Shown here in pieces: positions 21,215-33,341 of a stretch of 64,000 bases of DNA. How positions within the stretch are numbered: position 1 is the first letter of the stretch; every line of letters starts with the position of its first letter. Under the pieces are notes generated by a model. It saw only the letters and a list, made by a program, of their open reading frames with translations, did not search any database and was not told where the DNA came from. A program made the translations under genes and the position numbers. Source of the DNA: Thinopyrum elongatum (Eukaryota > Streptophyta > Magnoliopsida > Poales > Poaceae); assembly GCA_011799875.1 (NCBI GenBank), contig CM022303.1, forward strand, positions 278,266,904-278,330,903. The letters run 5' to 3'.

Positions 21215-22381
21215 GAGTGAATTCCGTTTTTTACCCTTTATTTTGTCATTTTTGACACTAATTACCCCATTTAGTGGGATTTCATCCGTTTTACCCCATT
21301 TAGCAAAAATATTGCCACAATTTACCCTGTTTAAAATTTACGATCGTTTTGACCGACGGGTCCACCTAGCATATGCCACATCAAGACGGTTTGTACGGCG
21401 AACCACATTGCCTAGCTTCTCCCGACCGATCAGGCTCGATATGATCGCACAAGAGCAGCTCGCCGGATGGCCAAGTTGCCCAGGTCGGGCCACACCACAC
21501 CGGCCTCCATTATCCATGGCATGCATCACACGCACGATCCTGCCCTAGTCTGGCCCAAAACCACTACCTCATTCGTTAGGAGGGGGTAGGGCAACGTAGG
21601 CGTCGAGCTGCAGGCAAGACTTCAAGGATTAGCCGCCGGCGATTGTCAGAGCAAGCGGCAGCCGGCAATCTTCTCCCCTCCCATGCATGGACGCATCCTC
21701 TATTTCTCACCCCTGGTGGTTAGGTTTTTAGTGGCTAGATTTTCACTCATTTTGGGATGCATATTAGATAGGTTTAGGCTACTCGTTTCCGGTTTGAAGA
21801 AGTATTGTGATGAGATGACTATACTTGATCAGCGTGGCATGTTCCCATTGAATAAATTATAGGAGAAATGGTTACTGATATTATCTGAAATCATGTATAT
21901 TTTTTTCAGTATTATCCTATGTGAAGTATGCATGATTCTGTGGATCAGATTAAAAGTGGTGTAAATATACTACTTCACTAACTCTGATGCACGTAAATAT
22001 ATGAATACCTAGTCAAGCATGAACTAGGTAAGTGGTGTTTTAGAATTATCCTTTTCCGTGGTAGCAAATATGTTGACCCGTAGAGAATTAGTATGTGTTT
22101 CCCGAGCCGCACTGGTGCGATCATATCGAGCCTGGACGGTCAGGAGAAGCTAGGGCGATGCGGTTCGTCGTGCAGAAAAACCATCAGGAAAAAACCCACC
22201 GATGTGGAATGCTAGCTGGACTTCACAATTGGGACCCATTTGTTAGAATGCTCACAAAATTTTAAACAGGGTAAATTATGGCAGCACTTTTGCTAAAGGG
22301 GGTAAAACGGATGAAATCCCGCTAAATGGGGTAATTACTGTCAAAATTGTCAACATAGGGGGTAAAAACCGGAATTCACTC
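21215..22381. mobile_element. Nonautonomous Mutator-like element with 9-bp duplication
   Basis: Perfect 9-bp direct repeats ATCTTCTGC flank it (21206-21214 and 22382-22390). The ends GAGTGAATTCCG.../...CCGGAATTCACTC begin inverted repeats of at least 120 bp containing 'taccccatttagcgggatttcatc' type sequence. The 1.17-kb interior has no transposase frame. A 9-bp duplication with long inverted ends is the Mutator hallmark. It sits upstream of the GH32 exon and would have separated it from its promoter. Confidence 0.9.
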
Positions 22382-22390
22382 ATCTTCTGC

Positions 22391-22711
22391 TGATGTGTGC
22401 CCACGCTCCGTAGCTGTTGCAAGTCTCGAGAGGGGAGGGAGGAAGGGCACGTGCTAAATTTTCTGTGAGGTGAGGGAACCGCCTCCGCCAGCCGATTCTC
22501 TGAGGACGCCGCGACATCTCGATCTACGGACGCTGCTGGGGAGACGAGGGTTTGAAGCAGACTACAGAAGCCACCATCGTCATAGCAGTATATAAGTACA
22601 TCGAGGCGTGGATGTAAAGGAAACTGTTTTGATTTCAAGTCTTGAAGGCAAATTCAGTGGAGACATATTGATTCACGGAAGATGAAGAGGGAGATGGAAA
22701 CAATCATCAAT
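22391..22711. other. Noncoding sequence, possible former GH32 upstream region
   Basis: GC-balanced sequence continuing the locus interrupted at 21214. On the minus strand CTTATATACTGC near 22585-22600 could be a TATA box about 350 bp from the GH32 ATG once the Mutator-like insert is subtracted. No ORF with recognisable product. Confidence 0.3.
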
Positions 22712-22720
22712 GACTTTTGA

Positions 22721-23122
22721 GAGAGAATATCCTATGGAAACCAAGTTTCAAAGAAAACTTCGTGGAAACCATACTTAAAAGTTTCGGAAAAATCTGAGAA
22801 AAATACAAGATGTTAAGAGGGTGATGTTCTATTGGCATGAAAATTTTCAAGTTCAAACACATTACCATTTACGAGCTATGGAAAGAACAAATTCAGTAAT
22901 GAATAGTGACATGTACTGTTTGGCACTATTCAATGCCGATTTTGTTTTTTCCGTAGCTCGTAAATGCTAATGTGTTTGAGCTTGGGAATTTCACATGGTA
23001 ATAGAACATCACACTCTTAACATCTCATATTTTTTTGAGATTTTTTCAAAACTCTAAAACATCGTTTCCATGTGGTTTTCATCGGTTTCCACTGAAACTT
23101 GATTTCCATGTGATATTTTCTC
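22721..23122. mobile_element. Mutator-like foldback MITE with 9-bp duplication
   Basis: Flanked by identical GACTTTTGA (22712-22720 and 23123-23131). Ends GAGAGAATATC / GATATTTTCTC are inverted, and similarity continues almost to the centre (for example 'ccatttacgagctatgg' against 'ccgtagctcgtaaatg'). It is therefore nearly all inverted repeat: 402 bp with a short loop near 22910. No coding capacity. Confidence 0.9.
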
Positions 23123-23131
23123 GACTTTTGA

Positions 23132-23395
23132 TCTGTTTTTGTGTGCGTGGAGTTGCGGGAGACGAAGAGAATTGAATAGACCTGCAATCCATCTGTAACA
23201 GATTGAGTGGAAGGGCAGGCATCGACAAATTTAAAGCCCAGGGCAGTAGAGCAAAAGAGGATGATGTGGACACACCAGAGCATAAAGGTTAAAATTATTT
23301 GGGATCATATGTGACGTGGCGGCTTAAGAGTGGTTACTGATGTGGATAGCCTGCATGTCAAGAGAAATAACATAGTGGGGATGAGTTATTTAGGT
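23132..23395. other. Noncoding sequence
   Basis: Ordinary AT-rich sequence; nothing recognised. Confidence 0.3.
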
Positions 23396-23640
23396 ATTAT
23401 CGATTACACATGGCAACTAAAGTTAATTACACACGCATTCGCGCTCAAGGGGTGGGGATGAGCAGTTGCCACAAAGGGTCGTGTGGGCCATCGTAGCTGT
23501 GCCCGAACTTGTGGGAAGTTTTAATATTCACCCACACAGGATCGTGTGGTCTGTCTCCTAGGTACGACCGGACGAACCGTGTGGTCGGGTGTCCATTGTG
23601 CCCCACGTTTGGCAGTTATCGGCGTCCTCAACATAACATC
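23396..23640. repeat. Unclassified repeat with gtgtgggc motifs (right arm)
   Basis: Contains 'acacatggcaactaaagtt', GTCGTGTGGGCC, CACCCACACAGG and CCGTGTGGTCGG. Read against the minus strand of 15040-15240 the order of motifs is the same, so the two look like inverted copies. Confidence 0.45.
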
Positions 23641-24378
23641 TTTTCATCTCTACTGGTACGGAGAGAGTAACACGGAGTACTACTTATGAAAGAGCAAACT
23701 AGAATTTTTCTAAAACCACACCACAAAGTGGGATAACCAGGATCCTTTGATCTGATCCATCTCACGAAATCTAAGAGTCAGTATTACTTTAGTGGTTTGT
23801 CATCGAATCGAATGGACAAGATTCAATGTTCTGCCACCACTTACCATCTCCACGACAAGTCCACTCATTCTCCCATGACCTCCACTCACGCTGGTCATCT
23901 GTTGATTTTCTTGCCTATCGCTCATACCCTTGAACCAACATGACACCCCAATCCTAGTGCCCCTCCCTCTCCTCCAGCCGCCACCAGGGACGAAGCTAGA
24001 AAAAAAGTTCAATGGAGTCATCTGTATAACAATGGGGTCATCTTCTATAACTGAATAGTGATTAGTACTTAGTTTGTGAATGATTTGCTAATTTCATTGG
24101 GAGTAATTGACCCCGATCCTTACAAGCAGCATCGTCCCTGGCCGCCACAAAACTTCTCATATTCCAAACGCCGATCGTCTCCCAGTCACTATCACCTGCG
24201 CTCCACTGAATGCTTGACGCTACCGCCCCATGAAGCCACGGCGGAGAAGTGGAAGAAGGATGACAGGGTGGGCCCATTACCACCGCTGACAGCAGCTACG
24301 AGCAAGATCCTTCCAACGACGCCTTCTCCCCTCTATACTCTCCCGTCTCTCAGCCAGCAGCAAAGGCACGCAGTGGTG
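23641..24378. other. Intergenic sequence
   Basis: No gene or defined repeat recognised. Ends at the LTR starting at 24379; TGGTG at 24374-24378 is the candidate left target duplication of that element. Confidence 0.3.
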
Positions 24379-25851
24379 TGATATGTCTCCAACCTATCTA
24401 TAATTTTTTATTGTTCCATGCTGTTATATTATCATTCTTGAATGTTTTACAATCATTTTATAGCAACTTTATATTATTTTTTGGGACTAACCTATTGACA
24501 TAGTGCCCAGTGCCAGTTGCTGTTTTTTGCTTGTTTTTTACTTCGTAGAATATCGGCACCAAACGGAGTCCAAACACAGCGAAACTTTTTGGAGATTTTG
24601 TATGGACCAGAAGGAACAACTTGGGCCAAAGAAGTACCAGAGCGGTGCCCCGAAGGGGGCACAACCCACCTGGACGCGCCTGGGGGCCCAGGCGTGCCCT
24701 GGTGGGTTGTTCCCACCTCGGAGGCCTCCTCCACCGCCTCTTTGCTCTATAAATACCCCAAAAATCCAAAAAACCCTAGGGGAGTCGACGAAACACAATT
24801 CCAGCCGCCGCAAGTTCCAAAACCACAAGATCCAATCTAGACACCATCACAGAGGGGTTCATCATCCTCATTGGTGCCTCTCCGATGATGCATGAGTAGT
24901 TCATCATCCTCATTTGTTGGGATCCGTTGAACTTTGAGTTTATGATCAGATCTATATATCCATGAAAGTTATTTGAGTTTCTTTGATCTCTTATATGCAC
25001 GATTACTTATAGCCTCGTATTTATTCTTCGAATCTTTGGTTTAGTTAGGCCGACTAGATCGATTTTTCTTGCCATGGGAAGAGGTGCTTTGTGATGGGTT
25101 CGATCGTACGGTGTTCTTTCCCAGTGACAGAAGGGGCAGCAAGACACCTATGTATCGTTGCTATTAAGGATAACAAGATGGGGGCTATTCCTACATGAAT
25201 ATATCTCGTCTACATCATGTCATCGTTCTTATTGCATTACTCCGTTTCTCCATAACTTAATACACTAGATGCATGCTGGATAGCAGTCGATGTGTGGAGT
25301 AATAGTAGTAGATGCAGGTAGAAGTCAGTCTACTAATCTTGGACGTGATGCCTATATAATGATCATTGCCTGGATATCGTCATAATTATTCGATGTTCTA
25401 TCAATTGCCCAACAATAATTTGTTTACCCACCGTATGCTATTTTCTCAAGAGAAGCCACTAGTGAAATCTACGGCCCCGGGTCTATTTTCTCATCATATA
25501 TTTTCAGATCTATATTGCTATTTGCCTTTTTCTTTATTTGCATCTTTTATTTTCAGATCTATATTACCAAAAACCCAAAAATACCTCACTGAATTTTATT
25601 TGCCGTTATTTTATTTGCATCTACCAATCTATCTCTTTACCAATCTTTTACCCGAGAGGGATTGACAACCCCTCTTACGCGTCGGGTTGCAAGTATTTGT
25701 TCTTTGTGTGCAGGTACCATTTACATAGTGTTGCTTGGTTCTCCTACTGGTTCGATAACCTTGGTTTCATAACTGAGGGAAATACCTACCGTAGCTGTGC
25801 TTCATCATTCCTTCCTCTTCGGGGAAATACTGACGCGGACACGAGCCATCA
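24379..25851 (+). repeat. 5' LTR of the nonautonomous Gypsy element
   Basis: Starts TGATATGTCTCCAACC and ends near CGAGCCATCA, about 1473 bp. TATAAATA lies at 24748-24755. An imperfect GC-rich inverted repeat (cacaacccacctgg...) precedes it at about 24659-24705. Relative to the 3' LTR it lacks roughly 100 bp after 'gcatgagtagttca' (about 24904). Confidence 0.75.
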
Positions 25852-25861
25852 AGAAAGGATT

Positions 25862-25880
25862 TCTGGCGCCTTTACCAGGG
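25862..25880 (+). other. Degenerate tRNA-Asp primer binding site
   Basis: TCTGGCGCCTTTACCAGGGAG resembles the TGGCGCCGTTGCCGGGGA site of Athila-type elements (tRNA-Asp) but carries several substitutions. Confidence 0.5.
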
Positions 25881-26059
25881 AGACATCATCAACATCTACC
25901 AGGTTCGTAATCACAAATCTCATCTCCTTGCAATTTACATTATTTGCCATTTTCCTCTCATTTTCATCTCCTCCACTTCACAAAAATTTGCCGTTTTATT
26001 CCCCTTCTTTTTCGTTCACTTTTTCTCGTCAGATCTCTTATCTGCTTGAACTAGTCATC

Positions 26060-26761
26060 ATGAGTGATTTTGGTATGGCAAAAACAGATGATGGCCTAAC
26101 TCCTAAAATTGGACAATCTGGCAATCTGGATGCTAAAACTTTAGTTTTGGGGCAAAGGAACATTATGGGAAAAGAACATGTTCAAGAATTTTTCAATTGT
26201 GTTGGAAATTTGACTCTTGATGATACTCCTATACTTAAAAGAACTAAATCTTATGCGGAAGCTATTTCAGCACTAGTTCTGAAACTTGAAAATAGATTTA
26301 TCCATACCCACCCTACCTTGCAAAGATTATTTTATGAGCTGCCAGTTATAAAGGACCCAAAAGCTAAAAAGTTAGCCACCCTCGTTCTTATGAATGAATT
26401 TGATCACATAGTACGGGAGGCTAGGGAAATCTTTGATTTTTATGGTATGAGCCATGAAAAACCGATAATAAATGAGATCCTTTATAATAGTGATTATATG
26501 TTGAGACATTTGCTTGGAAATAATCAAATTTTCAATGAGAATCTTAAAAAGGAAATCCCCGTTTTAGATACAATCCAACAAGTTTTCAATGATGTTAATC
26601 AACAATATTCTTGGATTGTTGCCGGAAATCAAAGGGGATACGTAGATGGGCAACTTGATAATGCTAAAATTTCTATGGATAATGTGTTTCAAGTTATTTT
26701 TGCAAAACCTCCTGATAAGAACACATCTACGGAGAGTAAGAAGAAAGATGACAACACTTGA
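26060..26761 (+). CDS. Internal ORF of unknown function in the nonautonomous Gypsy element
   Basis: An uninterrupted 233-codon frame from ATG (MSDFGMAKTDDG) to TGA. It is highly charged, with helical stretches (EAISALVLKLENRF, REAREIFDFYGM) and a lysine-rich tail (PDKNTSTESKKKDD). No zinc knuckle, protease motif or RT motif is visible, and I do not recognise a family. Position just after the primer site suggests a divergent Gag-like or accessory protein. It is intact in an element with no pol and a damaged primer site, which is notable. Confidence 0.6.
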   Translation: MSDFGMAKTDDGLTPKIGQSGNLDAKTLVLGQRNIMGKEHVQEFFNCVGNLTLDDTPILKRTKSYAEAISALVLKLENRFIHTHPTLQRLFYELPVIKDPKAKKLATLVLMNEFDHIVREAREIFDFYGMSHEKPIINEILYNSDYMLRHLLGNNQIFNENLKKEIPVLDTIQQVFNDVNQQYSWIVAGNQRGYVDGQLDNAKISMDNVFQVIFAKPPDKNTSTESKKKDDNT

Positions 26762-29219
26762 ATCTATGCATTATGCCTAGATAGGGGCATAAAACGATAG
26801 CGCTTGTTGGGAGGCAACCCAATGAATAAAATTTATTTTTGTCTTTTTCTTTCCGCTCTTGAGTGTTTGCACAATTATGCTACTGTTATGATTGTGTTTT
26901 TATGTTTCAATTAGTGTTTGTGCCAAGTAAAGCCTTTGGGATAGCTTTGGTGAAAGTTGATTTGATCCTGTTGAAAAACAGAAACTTTTGTGTCCTGTAA
27001 CAGAATTGTTTAAATTCACAGAAGCGACAAATACACAAGATTGATATACAAATTGCCTCTATTGTCCTATTTTTCAGAATTTTTGGAGTTACAGAAGTAT
27101 GATAACAATTCGCATCTTTACAGGCTGTTCTATTTTTGACAGATTCTTTTTTCTTTGCATTGTGTGCTTATTTTGACGAATCTATGGATTGTATCGGGGG
27201 GTATAAGCCATGGTAAAGTTAGAATATAGTAGGTATAATGCAATAATAAAATATGAATGGGTTTGCAACAGTACTTAAAGTGAAGATTGGTTTTCTTATA
27301 CTAACAGATCTCACAGAAGTTTTGTTAAGTTTTGTGTGATTGAAGTTTTCAAGTTTTGGGTGAGATCACGATGGATGAAGGAATAAGGACTAAGAAGAGC
27401 CTAAGCTTGGGGATGCCCCATGGCACCCCAAGATAATATCCAAGGAGGAACAAGCAACTAAGCTCGGGGATGCCCCGAGTGGCATCCCCTCTTTCTTCTA
27501 ACGACCATCGGTATTTTACTTGGAGCTATATTTTTATTCGTCACATATCATGAGTTTTGCTTGGAGCGTCTTGTATTATATGAGTCTTTGCTTGTTTTGC
27601 TGTTTGTCACAAGTATCCTTGCTGGACACACCTATTTGAGAGAGCCAAAATTATGCTATGATTTGTTAGAATTGCTCTTTATGCTTCACTTAAAAAAAAG
27701 CTATGGAATTGCTCTAGTGCTTCACTTATATCTTTTTGAGCACGGTGTGCTTTAATAATTTTTGAAGAAATGCTCTCATGCTTCACTTAGATTTATTTGA
27801 GAGTTAGTAATTTTGAAGAAATCATCTCATGCTTCACTTATATTATTTTGAGAGATGAAAATTTTATGCTCATGTTCTTCACTTAAATTTGTTTGAGCTT
27901 ATCAAAAGCAACATATGAAAATGGTCCCAAAGTGATAGATATTAAAGAGGGATATAATAAAAACTTTTATGAAGATCACTGGACAAAATAAACTTGATTC
28001 TTTGTAATAGTTTTGAGATATGATGATAGTGATATGTGAGTCACGTTGGTGAGTAATTATGCTTTAGTAAGAATATTGATGTTAAGGTTTGTGATTCCCT
28101 ATGCAAGCATGAAAAGTCAATAGTTATGCAATGAAATTACATCCTACTTGTGGTGCATTATTCGGTGTTAGTTATGCTTAATGCTCGCTTACGTGATTTT
28201 TTGTTTCTTGGTTGGTTGCTTCTCAATATTTTTGCTAGCCTCCATTTGTACTAAGTAGAAATACTACTTGTGCATCCAAAATCCTTAAACCCACTTTTGC
28301 CATATGAGTCCACAATACCTACCTATATGCGGTATTTCCATGCCGTTCTAAGCAAATTTGTATGTGCCATCTCTAAGTTTCAAAATAAATTCCTTTTTGT
28401 GTGCCCGTACCGCTCATGAAGCGGCAGGGGGTGGCCAATATTTTCCATGCTAGATGTGTTATTCTCAAGATGAGTGTTTATTCACTTATCATTGCACGAG
28501 AGTACGACGGTAATAGGGATGCCCAGTCCCGAAATGAAAAATAAATTTACTTTATGTTGTCAAATAATAAATTCCTTGGAAAGTGTTGGTATGGAAGGCA
28601 CCCGTGGATACGGCTAGACATGGATTGTGAAAGAATGGTGGAAAAAGGAATAAACTTTATTTGCTGTTTGGGAACTGCCTATGACATATCTAGCATGGAA
28701 AGTGTTGGGAATTACTCGGTCGTTTTCGTTGACGGGAAAAGTATACCTCTCAAAAATTTTATCTCTCAATTTAAGCTTTGAGCTCTCGCACCTCTACAAA
28801 TCCCTACTTCCCTCTGCGAAGGGCCTTTCTATTTACTTTATGCAATTTTTATTTTTATTTGAGTCTCCATCTTCTCTTATAAAGCACCAACTAAGGGGCA
28901 CTATGATCATACTTGAGCATTGGATGTAGCTAATATGCGAGTGTGTTTCATGAATGGATCAATGATTGAGCATGATGGGCTAGGGATAACTTGCTTTAGT
29001 GTTGATATTTTGAAAGACATGGTTGCTTGTTGATATGCTTGAGCATTGAAATCTTCATGTTAGAACTAGACTATTGCTTTGAATCATATAAAAGTCCATA
29101 TGTCCATGCTACAAAAGAAAAGAATATGTGATGAACATGTTAGGCAGCATTCCACATCAAAAATTCTGTTTTTATCATTTACCTACTCGAGGACAAGCAG
29201 GAATTAAGCTTGGGGATGC
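26762..29219 (+). other. Long noncoding 3' region of the Gypsy element
   Basis: 2.4 kb with no convincing gene. Contains 'cttggggatgccccatggcacccc' style repeats (about 27408-27490) and several copies of a 'catgcttcactta(ga/ta)tttatttgag' phrase between 27660 and 27900. Ends with the purine tract AGCTTGGGGATGC before the 3' LTR. Confidence 0.6.
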
Positions 29220-29819
29220 TGATACGTCTCCAACATATCTATAATTTTTTATTGTTCCATGCTGTTATATTATCATTCTTGGATGTTTTACAATTATTTT
29301 ATAGCAACTTTATATCATTTTTTGGGACTAACCTATTGACATAGTGCCCAGTGCCAGTTGCTATTTTTTGCTTGTTTTTTCTTCGCAGAATATCAGTAAC
29401 AAACGGAGTCCAAACGCAGTGAAACTTTTTGGAGAATTTTTATGGACCAGAAGGAAAAACTTGGGCCAAAGAAGTACCAGAGGGGTGCCCCGAGGGGGGC
29501 ACAACCCACCTGGGCGCGCCCAGGTGGGTTGTGCTCACCTCGGTGGCCTCCCACACTGCCTCTTTGCTCTATAAATACCCCAAAAATCCAAAAACTCTAG
29601 GGGAGTCGACGAAACACAATTCCTGCCACCGCAAGTTCCAGAACCATGAGATCCAATCTAGACACCATCATGGAGGGGTTCATCATCCTCGTTGGTGCCT
29701 CTCCAATGATGCATGAGTAGTTCATTGTAGACCTACGGGTCCGTAGGCAGTAGCTAGATGGCTTCTTCTCTCTTTTTGATTCTCAATACAATGGCCTCTT
29801 GGAGATCTATTTGATGTAA
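29220..29819 (+). repeat. Truncated 3' LTR, interrupted by nested element
   Basis: Matches the start of the 5' LTR. TATAAATA lies at 29570-29577. A perfect 36-bp palindrome centred at 29516/29517 lies 36 bp upstream of it. Cut at 29819; TGTAA (29815-29819) is the candidate target duplication of the inserted element. Confidence 0.8.
29499..29534. promoter_or_regulatory. Perfect 36-bp palindrome in the LTR U3
   Basis: Half-site GCACAACCCACCTGGGCG followed directly by its reverse complement. Related but imperfect hairpins stand at 24659-24705, 30056-30106, 36206-36262 and, reversed, 3795-3845. The first three lie upstream of a TATA box. The role is unknown. Confidence 0.8.
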
Positions 29820-31230
29820 TGATACGTCTCCGTCGTATCTACTTTTCCTAATGCTTTTACTCTTGTTTTGGACTCTAATTTGCATGATTTGAATGAAACT
29901 AACCCGGACTGACGCTGTTTTCAGCAGAACTACCATGGTGTTGTTTTTGTGCAGAAATAAAAGTTCTCGGAATGGAACGAAACTTTTTGGAGATTTTTTA
30001 TGGAATAAAAGAAAAATACTAGAGCCAAGAACCACCGGAGGGGGCCCCCTGGGTGAGCACAACCCACCAGGGCGCGCCCTCCTCCTGGCGCGCCCAGGTG
30101 GGTTGTCCCCATCGTGTGGCCCCGCTGACCCTATCCTCGACGCTATAAAATCCTATTTTCAAAGAAAAAATCGGGGAGAAAGAATTATCGCGTTTGGCGA
30201 GACAGAGCCGCCGCCACCTCCTGTTCTTCATCGGGAGGCCAGATCTGGAGTCCGTTTGGGGCTTCAGAGAGGGGAATCTTCGATCTTCGTCATCACCAAC
30301 CCTTCTCCATCACCAATTCCATGATGCTCCCCACCGGGAGTGAGTAATTCCTTCGTAGGCTCGCTGGTCGGTGAGGGAGTTGGATGAGATTCATCATGTA
30401 ATCGAGTTAGTTTTGTTAGGGCTTGATCCCTAGTATCCATTATGTTCTGAGATTGATGTTGCTATGACTTTGCCATGCTTAATGCTTGTCACTTTGGGCC
30501 CGGGTGCCATGATTTCAGATCTGAACTGTTTATGTTATCACCATTATATCTATGTTCTAGATCCGATCTTGCAAGTTATAGTCACCTATTACGTGTTATG
30601 ATCCATAGACCCCGGAGTGAAAGTAGTCGGGATACTTTCCGGTGATGACCGTAGTTTGAGGAGTTCATGTATTCACTATGTGCTAATGCTTTGTTTCGGT
30701 TCTCTATTAAAAGGAGGCCTTAATATCCCTCAGTTTCCTTATGGACCCCGCTGCCACGGGAGGTTAGGATAAAAGATGTCATGCAAGTTCTTTCCGTAAG
30801 CACGTATGACTATTTACGAAATACATGCCTACATTATATTTATGAATTGGAACTAGTGTCGTATCACCCTAGGTTATGACTGTTATATGATGAATATCAT
30901 CCAATGAATTCACCGATCCAATGCCTACGAATTTTCCATATATTGTTCTTGCTAAGTTACTACTGCTATTGTTATTGTTACACTTGCTACAAAATTATTG
31001 CTATCACTGTTACCGTTACCATTACTGTTACTACCATTATCAAAACTATCATATTACTTTGCTACTGATCATATTGCTGCAGATAATTAATCTCTAGGTG
31101 TGGTTGAATTGACAACTTAGCTGCTAATACTTGCAAATATTCTTTGGCTCCCCTTGTGTCGAATCTATAAATTTGGTTGAATACTCTACCCTCGAATTTT
31201 TTTGCAATCCCCTATACTTGTGGGTTATCA
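29820..31230 (+). repeat. 5' LTR of the Fatima-like element
   Basis: About 1411 bp, TGATACGTCTCCGTCG...GGGTTATCA. TATAAAA at 30144-30150 with an imperfect GC-rich hairpin at about 30056-30106. Confidence 0.8.
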
Positions 31231-31241
31231 AGACCTTTTTC

Positions 31242-31260
31242 TGGCGCCGTTGCCGGGGAG
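31242..31260 (+). other. tRNA-Asp primer binding site
   Basis: TGGCGCCGTTGCCGGGGAG is a full match to the complement of the 3' end of plant tRNA-Asp and starts 12 bases after the LTR end. Confidence 0.88.
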
Positions 31261-31308
31261 CATAGCTATATTTGTTGAGTCACTTGGGATTATTATCAAT
31301 TTATCACT

Positions 31309-33341
31309 ATGAAGAATCTGAAGGATACCAAGACTAAGATTTTCCCTCTAAGACTAGGGGAGGTAAGGAACTGCCATCACACTCTGCACTTGATTCGCCT
31401 TCTATTTTGAGTAGACTTGCAACACGACCACATGCTATTAACCCTGATATGTCGCAAGTTATTGATGATGCTACTTCTATGAATACTACTCATGATCATG
31501 CTAGTACCTTGCTTGATGATGGTGTGCCACTAGGTGATTTTCATGATGAACAAATTGCTAGAGCTAAAGATATTGAGAATGCTGAAACTGATGAAATTGT
31601 TGAAACTGATGAAATGCCTGAAACTGAAAATCTTGAAACACCTATTAGACCTAGCTCTCCTAGATATGAATTGCCTAAGGTACCTGAAGGTTATGTTATG
31701 GATGAGGAGACACCTAGAGATTTTCTTGCTTGCAATGATAGAGATGATCTTAAGAAACTATTATGCAAACTAAAAGAGAAATCTTTGAATGCTAGAATGA
31801 AATGTGACCCTAAGTTTGCTACTTCACCTATCTTTGTTGATGATAAGGATTATGAATTCTCTGTCGACCTAGAGTTAATTACTTTGGTAGAATCTGATCC
31901 TTTCCATGGTTATGAAACTGAAACTGTTGTGGCACACCTTACCAAATTGAATGATATAGCTACCCTTTTTGCTCATGAGGATAAAATTCTCTATTACTAT
32001 ATTCTCAAATTATTTCCGTTCTCATTAAAGGGTGATGCCAAGATATGGTACAATACTCTTGCTCCTGGTTGTGTGCGTAGTCCCCAGGATATGATTTATT
32101 ACTTCTCTGAAAAATATTTTCCTGCTCATAAGAAACAAGCTGTCTTACAAGAAATATTTAACTTTGTGCAAATTGAAGAAGAGAGTCTCCCACAAGCTTG
32201 GGGGAGGCTTCTCCAATCGCTTAATGCTTTGCCTGATCATCCTCTTAAGAAAAATGAAATACTTGATATCTTCTATAACGGACTAACCGATGCTTCTAGG
32301 GACTTCCTAGATAGTTGTGCTGGTTGTGTTTTCAGGGAATGAACTGTTGACTAAGCTGAGGAATTATTGAATAATATATTGAAAAATTATGATGATTGGA
32401 CTCTTCCTGAACCACCACATAAACCCACTCCAAAGAAGAGGGGTATCTTATATCTCAGTCTGGAAGATATGTAAGAGGCAAAGAAATCTATGAAGGAAAA
32501 AGGTATTAAAGCAGAGGATGTTAAAAATTTACCTCCTATTAAAGAGATACATGGACTTGACACACCACCACCCAAGGTGGTAGAGGTAAATTCTTTAATG
32601 AAATTTAATGAAAGGGACAATCCTTATAATATGCATCCTAGTCAATGCCTTTATGAATTTGATAATTACATTAGAAAGCAAGATCACTTTAATGAAAATG
32701 TTATGAAACAATTGAAATATAATTCTAATATGATTGATCGCTTGAGTGACTTATTATTTAGAATCTCCAATGATGTTAGAGGTGTAGGAAAACATGCCTC
32801 TATGATTCAAAGTCAACTAGAACAAGTTGCTAAATCTCAAAGAGAATTGCTAGATGAAATGAATAATAATATAAATGACTTTGCTGTTATAGTAGCAACT
32901 AGAGGAGGTAAAATGACTCAGGAACCACTTTATCCTGAAGGTCACCCTAAAAGAATTGAACAAGACTCTCAAAGAATTAACACTGATGCACCTAGTCCTT
33001 CTAAAAAGAAGAAGAAAAGGAAAAATGATAGGACTTTGCATGCCTCTAGTGAACCTGAAATAGAAAAACCTCCTGATGATGATAATGATGTTTCTATCTC
33101 TGATGCTAAAACTCAATCTGGTAATGAACATTCACCTAGTGATAATGAAAAAGATAATGATGATGTTCATGAAGACACTCAACCAGGCAATGATAAACAA
33201 CTAGATAATGATGTTGAGATAGAACCAGCTATTGATCTTGATAACCCACAACCTAAAAATAAAAGATTGATAAATGAGACTTTGTTGCTAGAAAACATAG
33301 AAAAGAAAGAGAACCATGGGTTCAAAAACCCACGCCCTTTC
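31309..33341 (+). pseudogene. gag of the Fatima-like element
   Basis: A start ATG at 31309 (MKNLKDTKTKIFPL) is followed by a one-base shift near 31350, after which the Gag frame runs from SRLATRPHAINPDMSQV. The capsid-like core (about 31910-32340) has LFPFSLKGDAKIWYN, DMIYYFSEKYFP and SLPQAWGRLLQSLNALPDH, the pattern of plant Retrotrans_gag. A TGA (32341) and two TAA codons (about 32353 and 32473) break it. The frame reopens at 32474 and extends to an acidic, Asp/Asn/Lys-rich tail with a KKKKKRK patch (about 33003). It is cut at NPRPF by the solo LTR. Confidence 0.8.

Larger units (their letters stand above)
24379..29819 (+). mobile_element. Nonautonomous Athila-type Gypsy retrotransposon, nested host
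   Basis: 5' LTR at 24379-25851, a degenerate tRNA-Asp primer site, one internal ORF without RT or integrase, a long noncoding 3' region (26762-29205), a purine tract and a 3' LTR starting at 29220. The 3' LTR is cut at 29819 by a second Gypsy element, and its remainder is not found to the right. Lack of pol means it depends on enzymes from other elements. The reversed LTR at 2931-4107 is the same family. Confidence 0.82.

Noticed and set aside
25538..26059. Upstream extension of the nonautonomous Gypsy ORF
   Set aside because: The frame happens to be open through LTR end and primer-site sequence; the ATG at 26060 is the sensible start.
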